DNA of 64,000 bases. Origin: Myxococcales bacterium. Its GTDB lineage: Bacteria; Myxococcota_A; Polyangia; Haliangiales; Haliangiaceae. The position numbers and the translations under genes are program-made. The first letter of the stretch is position 1. Each line of letters starts with the position of its first letter. Positions 1 through 8,338 of this stretch are shown here, piece by piece. The notes under the pieces were generated by a model. That model saw only the letters and a list, made by a program, of their open reading frames with translations. It was not told where the DNA came from and did not search any database. The DNA is taken from NCBI GenBank assembly GCA_947483555.1, contig CANKMW010000038.1, positions 1-64,000 on the forward strand. The letters run 5' to 3'.

Positions 1-231
1 GCAGTCGGAGCCAGGCTCAGGAACGGGCACCATCGCACCATTGAAGGCGGCGGCCTTACTGCCCTCCACGCCGCACCATCATCCACCCGCGTTCGTTCCC
101 CGGCAATCTCGGAACCCCTTCGGTGAGAAGCTCAGGACGAGCGGAAACGTGGCTCGTCTCGATCACTTGACGCTAACTGATCGGCATTGCGGTTAGGGCC
201 CCGGCCATCGGGCACCGGGGACGGTCCGAGC

Positions 232-276
232 ACGCAGGACGTGCGCGCGCCGCAACGACGGGCGCACCCGGTGCGC
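232..276. promoter_or_regulatory. Paired enhancer-like dyads (30 bp apart)
   Basis: Two inverted repeats, ACGCA-GGACG-TGCGC (232-246) and GCGCA-CCCGG-TGCGC (262-276), lie exactly 30 bp apart. They share the GCGCA-N5-TGCGC form and spacing of the dyads upstream of several sigma-54 promoters elsewhere in the window. No good -24/-12 element was found beside them, so the target may lie left of the window. The rest of bases 1-290 shows no convincing gene, only a loose CCCCGG/CCGGGG hairpin at 199-220 downstream of the leftward gene. Confidence 0.6.
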
Positions 277-290
277 GATCCGCACGCCGG

Positions 291-950
291 TCAATGACCG
301 GACTTCGAGGCGTGGACCTGGAGGGTGATCGGTGCCGGTGGCAGGTCGCAGGCGTCACAGAGCTCGCGGCGCACGCTGTCGACCTCGGTGAGCAAGGCGG
401 CGGCGGCGACGGTCGCGTCGTGATAGGCGGCGTCGAGCCGCGCCGGGCGCGATGCCCGCAGCCGCGGCAGCTCGTCCCGCAGCGCGGCGAGCAGCGCACC
501 TTCGGCGCCGGCGTTGTCGTCGAGGTTCTCGTTGACCAGATCAGCGGCGACGGCGCCGATCACGTCGTCGCCGCCGTCGCGGACCCGGCGCTCGCGGCTG
601 ATCTGGCGCACCACGCGTTCGAACACGACCTGGGCGTCCGCCGCCGCAGCGACCAGCTCGACCAGCGTCGCGGCGTAGCGCACCAGCCCCGGGCCGACAC
701 CACCACCGTGGACGGCGAGCAGGTCGTCGAGGTTGGCGTGGCCGGCCGGACCGAGGTGCGCGGTCGGATCGCGCAGCCACTCGAGTCGCGCCGAGCCGTG
801 TCGCCAGGTCGCATCGCTGCGCTCGAGGTGGACCAGGGCCGCCGTCAGATCCTCCCGGAGCGGCCACAGCGCCGAGTAGAGCCAGCCCTGGACTCGCAGC
901 GAGCTGCGCTCGTAACGCTTCCGGGGCTTTGGTCGTGCGGCAGGCGGCAA
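291..950 (-). CDS. Uncharacterised alpha-helical protein
   Basis: I do not recognise a family for this 219-residue protein. It looks soluble and largely helical, rich in Ala, Leu, Arg and Val, with no signal peptide or membrane segment. It has a Cys pair near the C-terminus (ELCDACDLPP). The TTG start at 950 is chosen because GGAGG sits five bases upstream (956-960) and a -24/-12 element lies at 974-989. An open frame continues further upstream but overlaps the divergent promoter region. It is divergent from the hemerythrin gene, and both have sigma-54-type promoters, so a role under low oxygen or NO is a contextual guess only. Confidence 0.6.
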   Translation of the reverse strand: MPPAARPKPRKRYERSSLRVQGWLYSALWPLREDLTAALVHLERSDATWRHGSARLEWLRDPTAHLGPAGHANLDDLLAVHGGGVGPGLVRYAATLVELVAAAADAQVVFERVVRQISRERRVRDGGDDVIGAVAADLVNENLDDNAGAEGALLAALRDELPRLRASRPARLDAAYHDATVAAAALLTEVDSVRRELCDACDLPPAPITLQVHASKSGH

Positions 951-973
951 GGTAACCTCCTGATCATGGAAGC

Positions 974-989
974 AGCAAGCGGTGCGCCA
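974..989 (-). promoter_or_regulatory. Sigma-54 promoter (-24/-12)
   Basis: TGGCGCACCGCTTGCT on the minus strand has GG and GC separated by exactly 10 bases. The predicted start of transcription is near 963, leaving a 13-nt leader that contains the GGAGG ribosome site of the leftward gene. Confidence 0.6.
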
Positions 990-1007
990 GCGCCCGAACG
1001 CGACCGA

Positions 1008-1023
1008 TGGCGCGGAGATTGCT
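1008..1023 (+). promoter_or_regulatory. Sigma-54 promoter of hemerythrin gene
   Basis: TGGCGCGGAGATTGCT has the GG-N10-GC spacing of a -24/-12 promoter. The predicted transcription start is near 1034 and the 23-nt leader carries AAGGAGG (1046-1052). Confidence 0.65.
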
Positions 1024-1056
1024 GGACCTTGCCGCGGGTGACCCCAAGGAGGTGCC

Positions 1057-1485
1057 ATGGAACCGAGTCAGGCCCGAGCCCTGCTCCTCAGCCAGCACGA
1101 CCGCCTGCGCCAGCTGTTCAACGAGATCCAGCACGTCGCCGACCGCGTGCTGGCCGGTGAGGGGGTCGCGGCCGAGCTCCAGGAAGTGCTGGCCCGGTTG
1201 CGGGTCGCGTTCGCCGAGCACAACACGAGCGAGGAGGCGCTCCTCGAGCCCATCTTGCGGCTCGACTACGCCTGGGGACCACCGCGAATCGAGCGGATGC
1301 TCGAGGAACACGCCGCCGAGCACGCGTCGTTCCGCCTGTCGATGGCGGGCCCGGACCTCGAGGTCGCCGCCCGCATGGCCGAGTTGATCGAGGACATCGA
1401 CGCCCACATGGCGGCCGAGGAGCGGACCTTCCTCAGCCCCGGCGTGCTGCGCGACGATTGTGTCTTGATCGACGATGGCGACTGA
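1057..1485 (+). CDS. Hemerythrin-like HHE-domain protein
   Basis: This 142-residue protein has the layout of a bacterial hemerythrin/HHE cation-binding domain, a four-helix bundle that holds a diiron site and usually binds O2 or NO. The expected His/Glu ligands are visible: H15 in LLSQHD, the HNTSEE segment near residue 54, an HAAEH motif near residue 88 and the HMAAEE motif near residue 113. It should be cytosolic, as there is no signal peptide. AAGGAGG stands five bases before ATG 1057. A -24/-12 promoter at 1008 suggests sigma-54 control with the other low-oxygen genes of the window. Oxygen/NO sensing, storage or scavenging are all possible. Confidence 0.8.
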   Translation: MEPSQARALLLSQHDRLRQLFNEIQHVADRVLAGEGVAAELQEVLARLRVAFAEHNTSEEALLEPILRLDYAWGPPRIERMLEEHAAEHASFRLSMAGPDLEVAARMAELIEDIDAHMAAEERTFLSPGVLRDDCVLIDDGD

Positions 1486-1520
1486 CGGCGACTGACGGCG
1501 ACTGACGGCGACCGACGGCG
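1481..1520. repeat. Four tandem 10-bp repeats
   Basis: Three copies of actgacggcg and one accgacggcg follow each other. The hemerythrin stop codon (1483-1485) lies in the first copy, and each further copy would place another TGA. No hairpin is evident. Confidence 0.9.
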
Positions 1521-1576
1521 AGCTGGCGTCGTCACGAGCGACCACCCGTCGCCGGCGATTGACGCATCTCGACAAC

Positions 1577-1594
1577 CGGCGCACGATTTGCGCC
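1577..1594. promoter_or_regulatory. Dyad overlapping a possible -24/-12 element
   Basis: GGCGCA-CGATT-TGCGCC (1578-1594) is a perfect 6-bp inverted repeat of the type found upstream of several sigma-54 genes. Read as a promoter it is CGGCGCACGATTTGCG (1577-1592), which would start transcription near 1603, inside or at the start of the kinase remnant. I cannot tell which role applies. No partner dyad 30 bp away is convincing. Confidence 0.4.
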
Positions 1595-1596
1595 GC

Positions 1597-2595
1597 ATGA
1601 ATGTGTCGGCCACGCTCGTCGAGTTTTGCCGAGTCGTCGCCGCGGCGAGGGCTCCAGCCGACGTCATGCAACGCCTGGTCGACGTCGCATCGATCACGCT
1701 CGGCGCGCCAGCCGCGACCGTGCTGGCGGTGACGGCCGACGACCGGCTGCAGCTGGCCGCGTCCCGCGGGCTGCCGACCGGCCTGGCGTCGTGGAGCACC
1801 GGCGCCGACACCATCGGCGCCCACCTTGGCGACCGCTTGCTGGCTGCGCTGGGAGGGACGTTCACCCACGCCGTCCAGTTCCCGCTGGTCGCCGACGGCG
1901 ATCTGTACGGTGTCCTGGTCGTGCTCGGCGCGCAGCCGATCGCCGTCGACCCCGAGGCGCGCGCACTGGCCGAGGCGTTGGTCGATCTCGCCGCGATCGC
2001 CGCGGGGCGGGCGGCCGCCCACGACGAGCTGGCCCGTTCGTACGCCGAGCTACGCTCGTCGCGCGACGCCCTGGCGCGGACCGAGCGTCTGCGCGTGCTC
2101 GGCCAGCTGGCCGCCGGCGTCTCGCACGACGTCAACAACCTGCTCAACCCGATCGGCCTCCAGCTCGAGCTGTTGCGCCGCCGGGTCGAGCGCGGCGATA
2201 CCGACGCCGTCCGGGAGACGATCGTGCGCCTGCAGCAGATGGTCGGCCACGGCGTCGACGTGGTCGAACGGCTTCGCGACTTCAGTCGCCAGGCCCCCGA
2301 GCTCGAGAGCGAGTCGGTCGACCTGGCCGCGACGGTCTCGTCGGCGATCGAGCTCAGCCGGACCCGCGTCGCGTTGCACCCCGAGATCTCGCTGCGAGCC
2401 ACGCTCGGGCCGGTGCCACGGGTGTGCGCCCGGGCGTCCGAGCTGGTCACCGCGGTCGTCAACCTGATCGCCAACGCGACCGATGCGCTCGGCGAACACG
2501 GCACGATCTCGGTGGCCACCGCGACGGCCTCCGACGGCGCGTGGGTCGAGGTCGCGGACGACGGTCCTGGCATGGCCCCCGACGCTGCGCGATGA
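1597..2595 (+). pseudogene. GAF sensor histidine kinase, 3' end lost
   Basis: The protein begins with a GAF-like domain (about residues 5-150), a short coiled coil, and a histidine kinase core. The H-box is GVSHDVNNLLNP (phospho-acceptor His near 175), followed by the N-box NLIANATDAL and the D/G1 box DDGPGM. It stops a few residues after G1 (PDAAR), so the G2 box, lid and last strands of the ATPase are missing and phosphorylation should not work. Just beyond the stop the sequence changes to a different gene fragment read on the other strand. A normal homologue would continue for about 60-70 residues. The start is ATG 1597; a TTG at 1588 or GTG at 1603 are alternatives. Confidence 0.8.
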
Positions 2596-2710
2596 GGGCG
2601 AGCAGCGCACCGGCGTCGATGTCGAGCGCGCCGTAGATCTGCGGGTCGTCGGGGGGGCCCCACATCGCGTTGGCGATGTGGCGCCAGCCCGTGAGCCTGG
2701 ATCCGATCAC
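2582..2710 (-). pseudogene. 2-oxoacid dehydrogenase E2-like fragment
   Basis: From GTG 2710 the minus strand encodes about 42 residues including GWRHIANAMWGPPDDPQIYG and LDIDAGALLALIAQ. These resemble the N-terminal start of stand-alone 2-oxoacid dehydrogenase acyltransferase (E2 core) proteins. Similarity ends at about 2582-2590, exactly where the opposing kinase gene also ends. The GTG start is supported by a -24/-12 element (2723-2738) whose -12 C is 14 nt upstream, a spacing shared with six other genes here. Identification is from memory of the family and moderate; the truncation is clear. Confidence 0.5.
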
Positions 2711-2722
2711 GGCGCAAGACAG

Positions 2723-2738
2723 AGCAACCGGCGGGCCA
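2723..2738 (-). promoter_or_regulatory. Sigma-54 promoter of E2-like fragment
   Basis: TGGCCCGCCGGTTGCT on the minus strand has GG-N10-GC. The predicted transcription start is at about 2712, two bases before GTG 2710. Confidence 0.6.
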
Positions 2739-2768
2739 CGTCGACAGCGCAGCCCATCAACTCGGAAC

Positions 2769-2783
2769 GCGCAGCCCGTGCGC
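2769..2783. promoter_or_regulatory. Enhancer-like dyad
   Basis: GCGCA-GCCCG-TGCGC is a perfect 5-5-5 dyad between two divergent sigma-54 promoters. A weaker inverted repeat, GGCACGGTTTCGCAC, is centred exactly 30 bp to the right (2799-2813). Confidence 0.6.
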
Positions 2784-2821
2784 TCGGGCCCGATGACCGG
2801 CACGGTTTCGCACCATCCGAC

Positions 2822-2837
2822 TGGCATCTCGCTTGCT
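2822..2837 (+). promoter_or_regulatory. Sigma-54 promoter of APH-fold kinase
   Basis: TGGCATCTCGCTTGCT matches the -24/-12 consensus. Predicted transcription starts at about 2848, two bases before ATG 2850, so the mRNA would be essentially leaderless. No Shine-Dalgarno sequence is visible. Confidence 0.65.
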
Positions 2838-2849
2838 TCTGCATCCGCC

Positions 2850-3923
2850 ATGGAGGCGATCCGAGCGCTGGTGCAGAGCCGGTTTCCGGGCGCCACGATC
2901 GTGTCCTGCACGCGGCTTGGCGACGACGAACGGCCGGGCGATGCAACCACCAAGGGCGGCGGCTACGGCGTGCCGGTGCGGATCGTCCTGCGCGAGCCGG
3001 ACGGGGTCGAGCGCAGCGTCGTGTTCCACACCGCGCGGCCCGACGACTTCGGTCACGACCGGCGCGCCGACCGCGCCGCGGCGATGCTGCTGGCGTTCGA
3101 CACCTACGGTCGCTTGCCCCACCACGTGCCGGCTCTCGACGTCGGCGTGATCAACCAGGACGGGACCCTGCGGTCGATCGCCCTGGCCACCGAGGTCTAC
3201 CTGCTGACCGGCTGGAAGGCTGGCGAGCTGTACGCCCAGGATCTGCGGCGCATCGCCGCCGACGGGAGCGCGCCGCGCGACCTGCGCCGGCTCGATGCGC
3301 TCACCGACTACCTGGTGCAACTGCACACCCGCCACCGCGGACGGTTGGCGGTCTACACCCGCGCGGTCCGCGATCTGGTCGGCTCGGGTGAAGGTGTGTT
3401 CGGCATGATCGACGGCTTCCGGGACGACGTCCCCGCCGCGCCGCCGGCTCGGCTGCGGCGGATCGAGGCGCGCTGTGTCGAGTGGCGCTGGCGGCTGCGG
3501 GGCCGGGAACCACGCATCGCGCGGATCCATGGCGACTTCCATCCCTTCAACATCCTGTTCGCCGGCGACGCCGAGCTCGCCTTGCTCGACGCCAGTCGGG
3601 GCGGGATGGGGGAACCGGGGGACGACGTGACCGCGCTCGCGATCAACTTCGTGTTCTTCGCGCTCGACGCACCGGGGGCGTGGCAGCGCGGGCTCGGCGC
3701 CCTCTGGCATCGACTGTGGAGCCGCTACGTCAACGCGAGCAGCGATCACGAGCTGCTCGCCGTCATCGCGCCGTGGCTGGCGTGGCGGGCGCTGGTCATC
3801 GCGAATCCGCGCTGGTATCCGAACCTGTCCGCCGCCGGCCGTGACCGCCTGCTGTCGTGGATCGAACGAACGCTCGAGGCGGACGGTTTCGATCCCCGCT
3901 CCGCGGACGAGGTCGTATCGTGA
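2850..3923 (+). CDS. Aminoglycoside-phosphotransferase-fold protein
   Basis: The 357-residue protein has the core of the APH/choline-kinase fold. The catalytic Brenner motif IHGDFHPFNILF is followed by LLDAS, the position of the metal-binding Asp. The substrate cannot be read from the sequence; most environmental members are not antibiotic-resistance enzymes. The next gene starts inside its stop codon (GTGA overlap) and encodes an APS-kinase-like P-loop kinase, so the two probably act together. A similar pairing of an APH-domain protein with a P-loop kinase is known in two-domain 'gluconate kinase-like' proteins. ATG 2850 is chosen because the -24/-12 promoter ends just before it. Confidence 0.75.
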   Translation: MEAIRALVQSRFPGATIVSCTRLGDDERPGDATTKGGGYGVPVRIVLREPDGVERSVVFHTARPDDFGHDRRADRAAAMLLAFDTYGRLPHHVPALDVGVINQDGTLRSIALATEVYLLTGWKAGELYAQDLRRIAADGSAPRDLRRLDALTDYLVQLHTRHRGRLAVYTRAVRDLVGSGEGVFGMIDGFRDDVPAAPPARLRRIEARCVEWRWRLRGREPRIARIHGDFHPFNILFAGDAELALLDASRGGMGEPGDDVTALAINFVFFALDAPGAWQRGLGALWHRLWSRYVNASSDHELLAVIAPWLAWRALVIANPRWYPNLSAAGRDRLLSWIERTLEADGFDPRSADEVVS

Positions 3924-4432
3924 GCGACGGGGCGGTGGTGTGGTTCACCGGCCTGCCGGCGTCGGGAAAGACGACCCTCGCCGAGCGGCTGGCGGGGCAG
4001 TTGCGCGCCGCGCGCGTGCCGGCCGTCGTGCTCGATGGCGACGAGGTGCGCGACGTGCTGGTCCCGCGGCCGGGGCACGATCTGGACGGCCGGGACGCCT
4101 TCTACCGGACCCTGGCCGGGCTCGCGTCCCTGCTCGCGCACCGCGGGCTGATCGCGATCGTCGCCGCCACCGCGCACCGTCGCGGCTGGCGGGACGCCGC
4201 GCGGGCCCGGGCGCCACGGTTCGTCGAGGTCTACGTGGCGACGGACGTCGACGAGTGCCGGCGCCGCGATCCCAAGGGACTCTACGGGCGCGACGAGACG
4301 CTCGCCGCGCTACCCGGCCAGGGCGTCGTGTACGAGGTCCCCGAGCACCCGGACCTGATCGCGCCGCACGGCGACGATCCGCGGATCGTCGACGCGGTGC
4401 TGGCGCTGCTGCGCGTCGGTGGCGTCGCCTGA
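3920..4432 (+). CDS. Adenylylsulfate-kinase-like P-loop kinase
   Basis: The 170-residue protein has the Walker A motif GLPASGKTT near residue 11, the DGDEVR motif and the RDPKGLYGR segment that are typical of APS kinase (CysC). CysC phosphorylates adenylylsulfate to PAPS. No cysN/cysD or other sulfate-assimilation gene is nearby, and the protein is somewhat short (CysC about 200 residues), so the true substrate may differ. Translation is coupled to the APH-fold gene by a 4-base overlap. The co-regulation with sigma-54 genes suggests a stress role rather than bulk sulfate assimilation. Confidence 0.65.
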   Translation: MSDGAVVWFTGLPASGKTTLAERLAGQLRAARVPAVVLDGDEVRDVLVPRPGHDLDGRDAFYRTLAGLASLLAHRGLIAIVAATAHRRGWRDAARARAPRFVEVYVATDVDECRRRDPKGLYGRDETLAALPGQGVVYEVPEHPDLIAPHGDDPRIVDAVLALLRVGGVA

Positions 4433-4447
4433 CGACGCCGGCGCGGC

Positions 4448-5485
4448 TCAGTCGTGACCGGCCTGGCAGGTCGCGGCCAGGCCGCGGTACGGCTCGCCGT
4501 GCGCGGCGAGGTGCAGCCGCACGACGGTCTCGATGAAGTAGCGTTCGAGCACCGCCACGCCGGCGGCGTCGACGCCCTTCTTGTAGGCGGCGATGACCTG
4601 CTTGAACACCGCGCGCAACTCGTCTTCGCCGGCGGCGTCGATCCACAGCAGCGCGTGACGTACGTCGCCACGGTGCAGCGCCGTGGTCGCCGCGGTGGCG
4701 ACCCGGCCGCGCGCGGTATGGCAGGGCGCCAGGGCCCCGGAGTGGCTGTCGACGCCGCGCACGCGCCCGCTGACCAGCGCCTCGGCACGGGCATAGACGG
4801 CGATCGCGGCGGCCGGATCGGCGGCGCGGACCACGACCACCACGCCGGCCTCGGACTCCTCCACCGTGGTCTCGGCTCCGGACACGACCGACGGGCAGTC
4901 GGGCATGTAGGTCGGTTCGAAGCCGGTCGCCGCGGCCAGCGCACGATGGCAGGTCAGCGACTGCCGCATCCATGCCGCGGTCAGACCTGGGACCGGCTCG
5001 AAGCGGATCCGCGCGCCGAGCAGCCGATCGCCGTCGAGCTCGGCTTCGACCGCGGCGATGTCCTCGCGGTGGGCAAACGCGGTGTGCTCGAGGTCGGTCT
5101 CGGGCAGCGCGGCGCACGACTCGCGCGCCGCCCCGAGCAGCTGGCGGGCCAGCGCCCGATGAGCCCGGGCGTCGGTGCGCAGGCGGGTCGCGAGGAGCCG
5201 ATGGCGCTCGACGTCGTCCGCGGCGTCACTCCAGCACGGCGCGCGGACCGCCAGCGGCTCGCCACCCGAGGTCGCCTGGCCGGCGAGCGCGCGATCACCG
5301 CACCCGTAGCGATCACCCGGCGCCGTGCTCTCGGCGGTCGCCGCCAGGTCGTCGTGGCGGGCGGCGTCGGCGTCGTGTCGATCGGCCTCGGCGAGGTGAT
5401 CGGAGGCGCCGAGCGGGGGCCGCGGCACGCGCGACGGACCCGCGCACGCAGCGGTGACGATCAAGGCCAGGAGCAGGGAACGCAT
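4448..5485 (-). CDS. Putative lipoprotein of unknown function
   Basis: Starting at ATG 5485, the 345-residue product begins MRSLLLALIVTAAC, a short lipoprotein signal with Cys14 as the likely lipidation site. The mature part is helical with many His/Asp/Ala in the first 100 residues and several scattered Cys (about nine), but no CxxCH. I do not recognise the family. A -24/-12 element (5498-5513) ends 14 nt before the ATG, which supports this start over the longer open frame. It stands between a kinase pair and a P-type ATPase with no obvious operon partner. Confidence 0.65.
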   Translation of the reverse strand: MRSLLLALIVTAACAGPSRVPRPPLGASDHLAEADRHDADAARHDDLAATAESTAPGDRYGCGDRALAGQATSGGEPLAVRAPCWSDAADDVERHRLLATRLRTDARAHRALARQLLGAARESCAALPETDLEHTAFAHREDIAAVEAELDGDRLLGARIRFEPVPGLTAAWMRQSLTCHRALAAATGFEPTYMPDCPSVVSGAETTVEESEAGVVVVVRAADPAAAIAVYARAEALVSGRVRGVDSHSGALAPCHTARGRVATAATTALHRGDVRHALLWIDAAGEDELRAVFKQVIAAYKKGVDAAGVAVLERYFIETVVRLHLAAHGEPYRGLAATCQAGHD

Positions 5486-5497
5486 GGCCCCACCAGA

Positions 5498-5513
5498 TGC
5501 ACTCGCCGCGCCA
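5498..5513 (-). promoter_or_regulatory. Sigma-54 promoter of lipoprotein gene
   Basis: TGGCGCGGCGAGTGCA on the minus strand has GG-N10-GC. Predicted transcription starts at about 5487, two bases before ATG 5485. Confidence 0.6.
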
Positions 5514-5558
5514 CGAGAATCTCGGTGGGTCGGCGCCGCGCCGGCAGAAATTGCGCTG

Positions 5559-8279
5559 TCACGGCCTGGCACCTGCCTGCGGCACAGGTGGTGTGCGCAC
5601 GCGCTCACCGCGCGGGCGCCGGCGCACGATCAGCTTGCGCAGCTCCTCGATCCACAAGACCAGGCTGCCGACGACGGCGAGCGCCACGACCGTCTCGAGG
5701 CTGATCGGGACCGTGTGGAAGACCTGACCGAGGGGCGCCCAGAAGACGACCGCGACCTGCAACAGGTTGCCGATGACCAACCCGCCGACCAGCCACGGGT
5801 TCCTCAACACGCCCAACGTGAGTGCGGACTTCACCTCGCTGCGACAGTTGAGCACGTTGAACCACTCGCAGATGGCGAGCAGCGTGAACGTCTCGGTACG
5901 AACCTGCGCCTCCGGCACCCCGGCCGCGGTCCGCACCAGGAACCAGCCCAGGGTCGACGCCACGATGGCCGGGACCATGAACGCCATCCGCGTGAGCAAG
6001 ATGCGGCTGAGGAGCGGCTCGTCACGCGACACCGGTCTTCGCTTCATCTCGTCGCCCTCGGGCGGCTCCATGACCAGGTTGACGGTGATGAGGCCCTCGG
6101 TGACGAGGTTGTTCCAGAGGATCTGCACGGCTGCGAACGGCGGTGGGTAGCCCAGCAGCATCGCGAGCAGCAAGACCACCACCTCGGCGGCCGAGGTGGA
6201 GAACAGCAGCAGCACGGCCTTCTTGATGTTCTGGTAGACGACCCGTCCCTCCTCGACCGCCGCCACGACGGTGGCGAAGTTGTCATCGCCGATGACGATC
6301 TTGGCCGACTCCTTGGCGACCTCGGTTCCCGTGATTCCCATCGCCACGCCGACGTCGGCCTTGACGAGCGCCGGGGCATCGTTGACCCCGTCCCCGGTCA
6401 TCGCGACCACCTCGCCCCGGGCCTGGAGCGCGCCGACGATGCGCAGCTTCTGCGCCGGATGGACGCGCGCGAACACGGCGATGTGGTCGATGCGTGTCGC
6501 CAGCTCGAGGTCGGGCATCTGCTCGAGCTCGCGGCCGTCGATCACCTCGTCGCCGTCACGGGAGATGTCCAGCTCTCTGGCGATGGCGTGGGCGGTCGCC
6601 TTGTGGTCACCGGTCACCATCATCGGCCGGATGCCAGCCTCGCGGCAGCGCGCGACCGCGTCCTTCACCTCCAGCCGCGGCGGATCGAGCTGCCCGAGCA
6701 GCCCGAGCAGGGTGATCCGACCGCGGAGCGCCTCGACGCCGGCGCGTCCGTCGAGCGCGGCGCCGTCGACGACGCCGACCGCCAGCACGCGCAAGGCTCG
6801 CTCGGCCATCGCGTCGGCGGCGCCGGCCAGCGCCTGCCGGGCCTCGGCATCGAGCGCGACGTCCTGCCCGGAGCGTCGGGCGGCGCGACAGAACGCCAGC
6901 ACGACCTCGGGCGCGCCCTTGACGAACACCCGCGCGCCCTCCGGGGTCTCGTGCTGGGTCGCCATCACCTTGGTCGCCGAGTCGAACGGGATCTCGGCGC
7001 GCCGCGGCAGGCGGCGCCGCAGCTCGTCGGGCACGACGCCAGCTTTGATCGCGAGCGTCACCAGGGCCACCTCGGTCGGATCGCCGATCGGTTCCCACTC
7101 CGACTCGGAACCCACCGCGGCGTGGAGCTGCGCGTCGTTGCACAGCGCGCCGGCTTCGAGCAGCGCGACCAGCTCGGCGGGGATCGGATCGAGGGCGCGG
7201 TCGGCCGCGAAGAAACCGCCGATCGGCGCGTAGCCGGCGCCGGTCACGGCCAGCTGGCGGCCGTCGGGCAGGACGATCGTGGTGACCGTCATCTCGTTGC
7301 GCGTCAGCGTGCCGGTCTTGTCGCTACAGATGACCGTGATCGAGCCCAGCGTCTCGACGGCGGCCAGGCGGCGGACCACGGCCCGGCGGCGTGCCATCCG
7401 CTGCACGCCGACCGCGAGCGCGATCGTCATCGCCACCGGGAGGCCCTCGGGGATCATCCCGACCACCTGGCTGATGCCGACCATGACGATGTCGCCGAGC
7501 GGCATTCCGCGCGCCACGCCGACGACGATGATGATGACGAACATCGCCGCCGCGGCAACGATGACGTAGCGACCGAACTGGGCGATGCGCTGCTCGAGCG
7601 GCGTCGCCGGCTGCGCCGCGGCCTCGGCGAGCGCGGCGATGCGCCCGATCTCCATCTCGAGGCCGGTCGCGATGACCACGGCGCGACCGCGCCCGGCGCT
7701 CACGTGGGTGCCGGCGTAGACCATGTTCACGCGATCGGCGAGCGGCGAGTCGGGCGCCAGCGGGATCGTCTGCTTGGCGACCGGGACCGATTCACCGGTC
7801 AGCGCGGCCTCGGCGATCTGGAGCGCAGCGCCGTGCACGAGTCGGGCGTCGGCGGCGACCGCGTCGCCGGCCTCGAGCACCAGGATATCGCCGCGAACCA
7901 CCTCGCGAGCCTCGACGATCACGTCGCCCCCGCCACGAATCACCCGCGCCTTGTGAGTGGCCAGCTTGCGGAGCGCCGCCAGCGACCGTTCCGCTCGCCC
8001 TTCCTGGACGGCGCCGATCACGGCGTTGAGGACGACGACCGCGAGGATGACCGCGGCGTCGTTGACGTGGCCAAGCGCGAGCGCGAGGCCGGCGACCGCG
8101 ACCAGCAAGTAGATGAGTGGGCTCCTGAACTGCCCGGCGACGATCGACCACGAGGAGCGCCGCGCCCGCTCCCGGAGCTCGTTGGGCCCCGATCGTTCGA
8201 GTCGGAGCCGAGCCTCCGCGGTCGACAGCCCGCCAGCCGCGTCCGAATCGACCGCCGCCACGGCGTCGGCCGCGGGCAA
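5559..8279 (-). CDS. Ca2+-type (P2) cation-transporting ATPase
   Basis: This 906-residue P-type ATPase has all expected parts in order: N-terminal cation-ATPase domain with GPNEL, two membrane helices, the actuator loop TGES (161-164), the M4 motif PEGLP (277-281), the phosphorylated Asp in DKTGTLT (D320), a nucleotide domain with KGAPE, the hinge TGDGVNDAPAL, and a C-terminal cluster of helices. The family pumps Ca2+ (sometimes Na+/K+ or Mn2+) out of the cytosol. The start is uncertain: TTG 8279 is the first usable codon, but conserved-looking sequence (ERWHA) runs further upstream. It follows the host-attachment-like gene closely on the same strand and may be co-transcribed with it. Confidence 0.85.
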   Translation of the reverse strand: MPAADAVAAVDSDAAGGLSTAEARLRLERSGPNELRERARRSSWSIVAGQFRSPLIYLLVAVAGLALALGHVNDAAVILAVVVLNAVIGAVQEGRAERSLAALRKLATHKARVIRGGGDVIVEAREVVRGDILVLEAGDAVAADARLVHGAALQIAEAALTGESVPVAKQTIPLAPDSPLADRVNMVYAGTHVSAGRGRAVVIATGLEMEIGRIAALAEAAAQPATPLEQRIAQFGRYVIVAAAAMFVIIIVVGVARGMPLGDIVMVGISQVVGMIPEGLPVAMTIALAVGVQRMARRRAVVRRLAAVETLGSITVICSDKTGTLTRNEMTVTTIVLPDGRQLAVTGAGYAPIGGFFAADRALDPIPAELVALLEAGALCNDAQLHAAVGSESEWEPIGDPTEVALVTLAIKAGVVPDELRRRLPRRAEIPFDSATKVMATQHETPEGARVFVKGAPEVVLAFCRAARRSGQDVALDAEARQALAGAADAMAERALRVLAVGVVDGAALDGRAGVEALRGRITLLGLLGQLDPPRLEVKDAVARCREAGIRPMMVTGDHKATAHAIARELDISRDGDEVIDGRELEQMPDLELATRIDHIAVFARVHPAQKLRIVGALQARGEVVAMTGDGVNDAPALVKADVGVAMGITGTEVAKESAKIVIGDDNFATVVAAVEEGRVVYQNIKKAVLLLFSTSAAEVVVLLLAMLLGYPPPFAAVQILWNNLVTEGLITVNLVMEPPEGDEMKRRPVSRDEPLLSRILLTRMAFMVPAIVASTLGWFLVRTAAGVPEAQVRTETFTLLAICEWFNVLNCRSEVKSALTLGVLRNPWLVGGLVIGNLLQVAVVFWAPLGQVFHTVPISLETVVALAVVGSLVLWIEELRKLIVRRRPRGERVRTPPVPQAGARP

Positions 8280-8338
8280 CGCGTGCCAGCGCTCGGGCAG
8301 ATCGGCATGCGCACGCGGCCCGGCGCTGGCCGTCTCCC

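Noticed and set aside
199..220. CCCCGG/CCGGGG hairpin as a rho-independent terminator
   Set aside because: Ten-base loop and no T-run; in such GC-rich DNA stems like this arise by chance.
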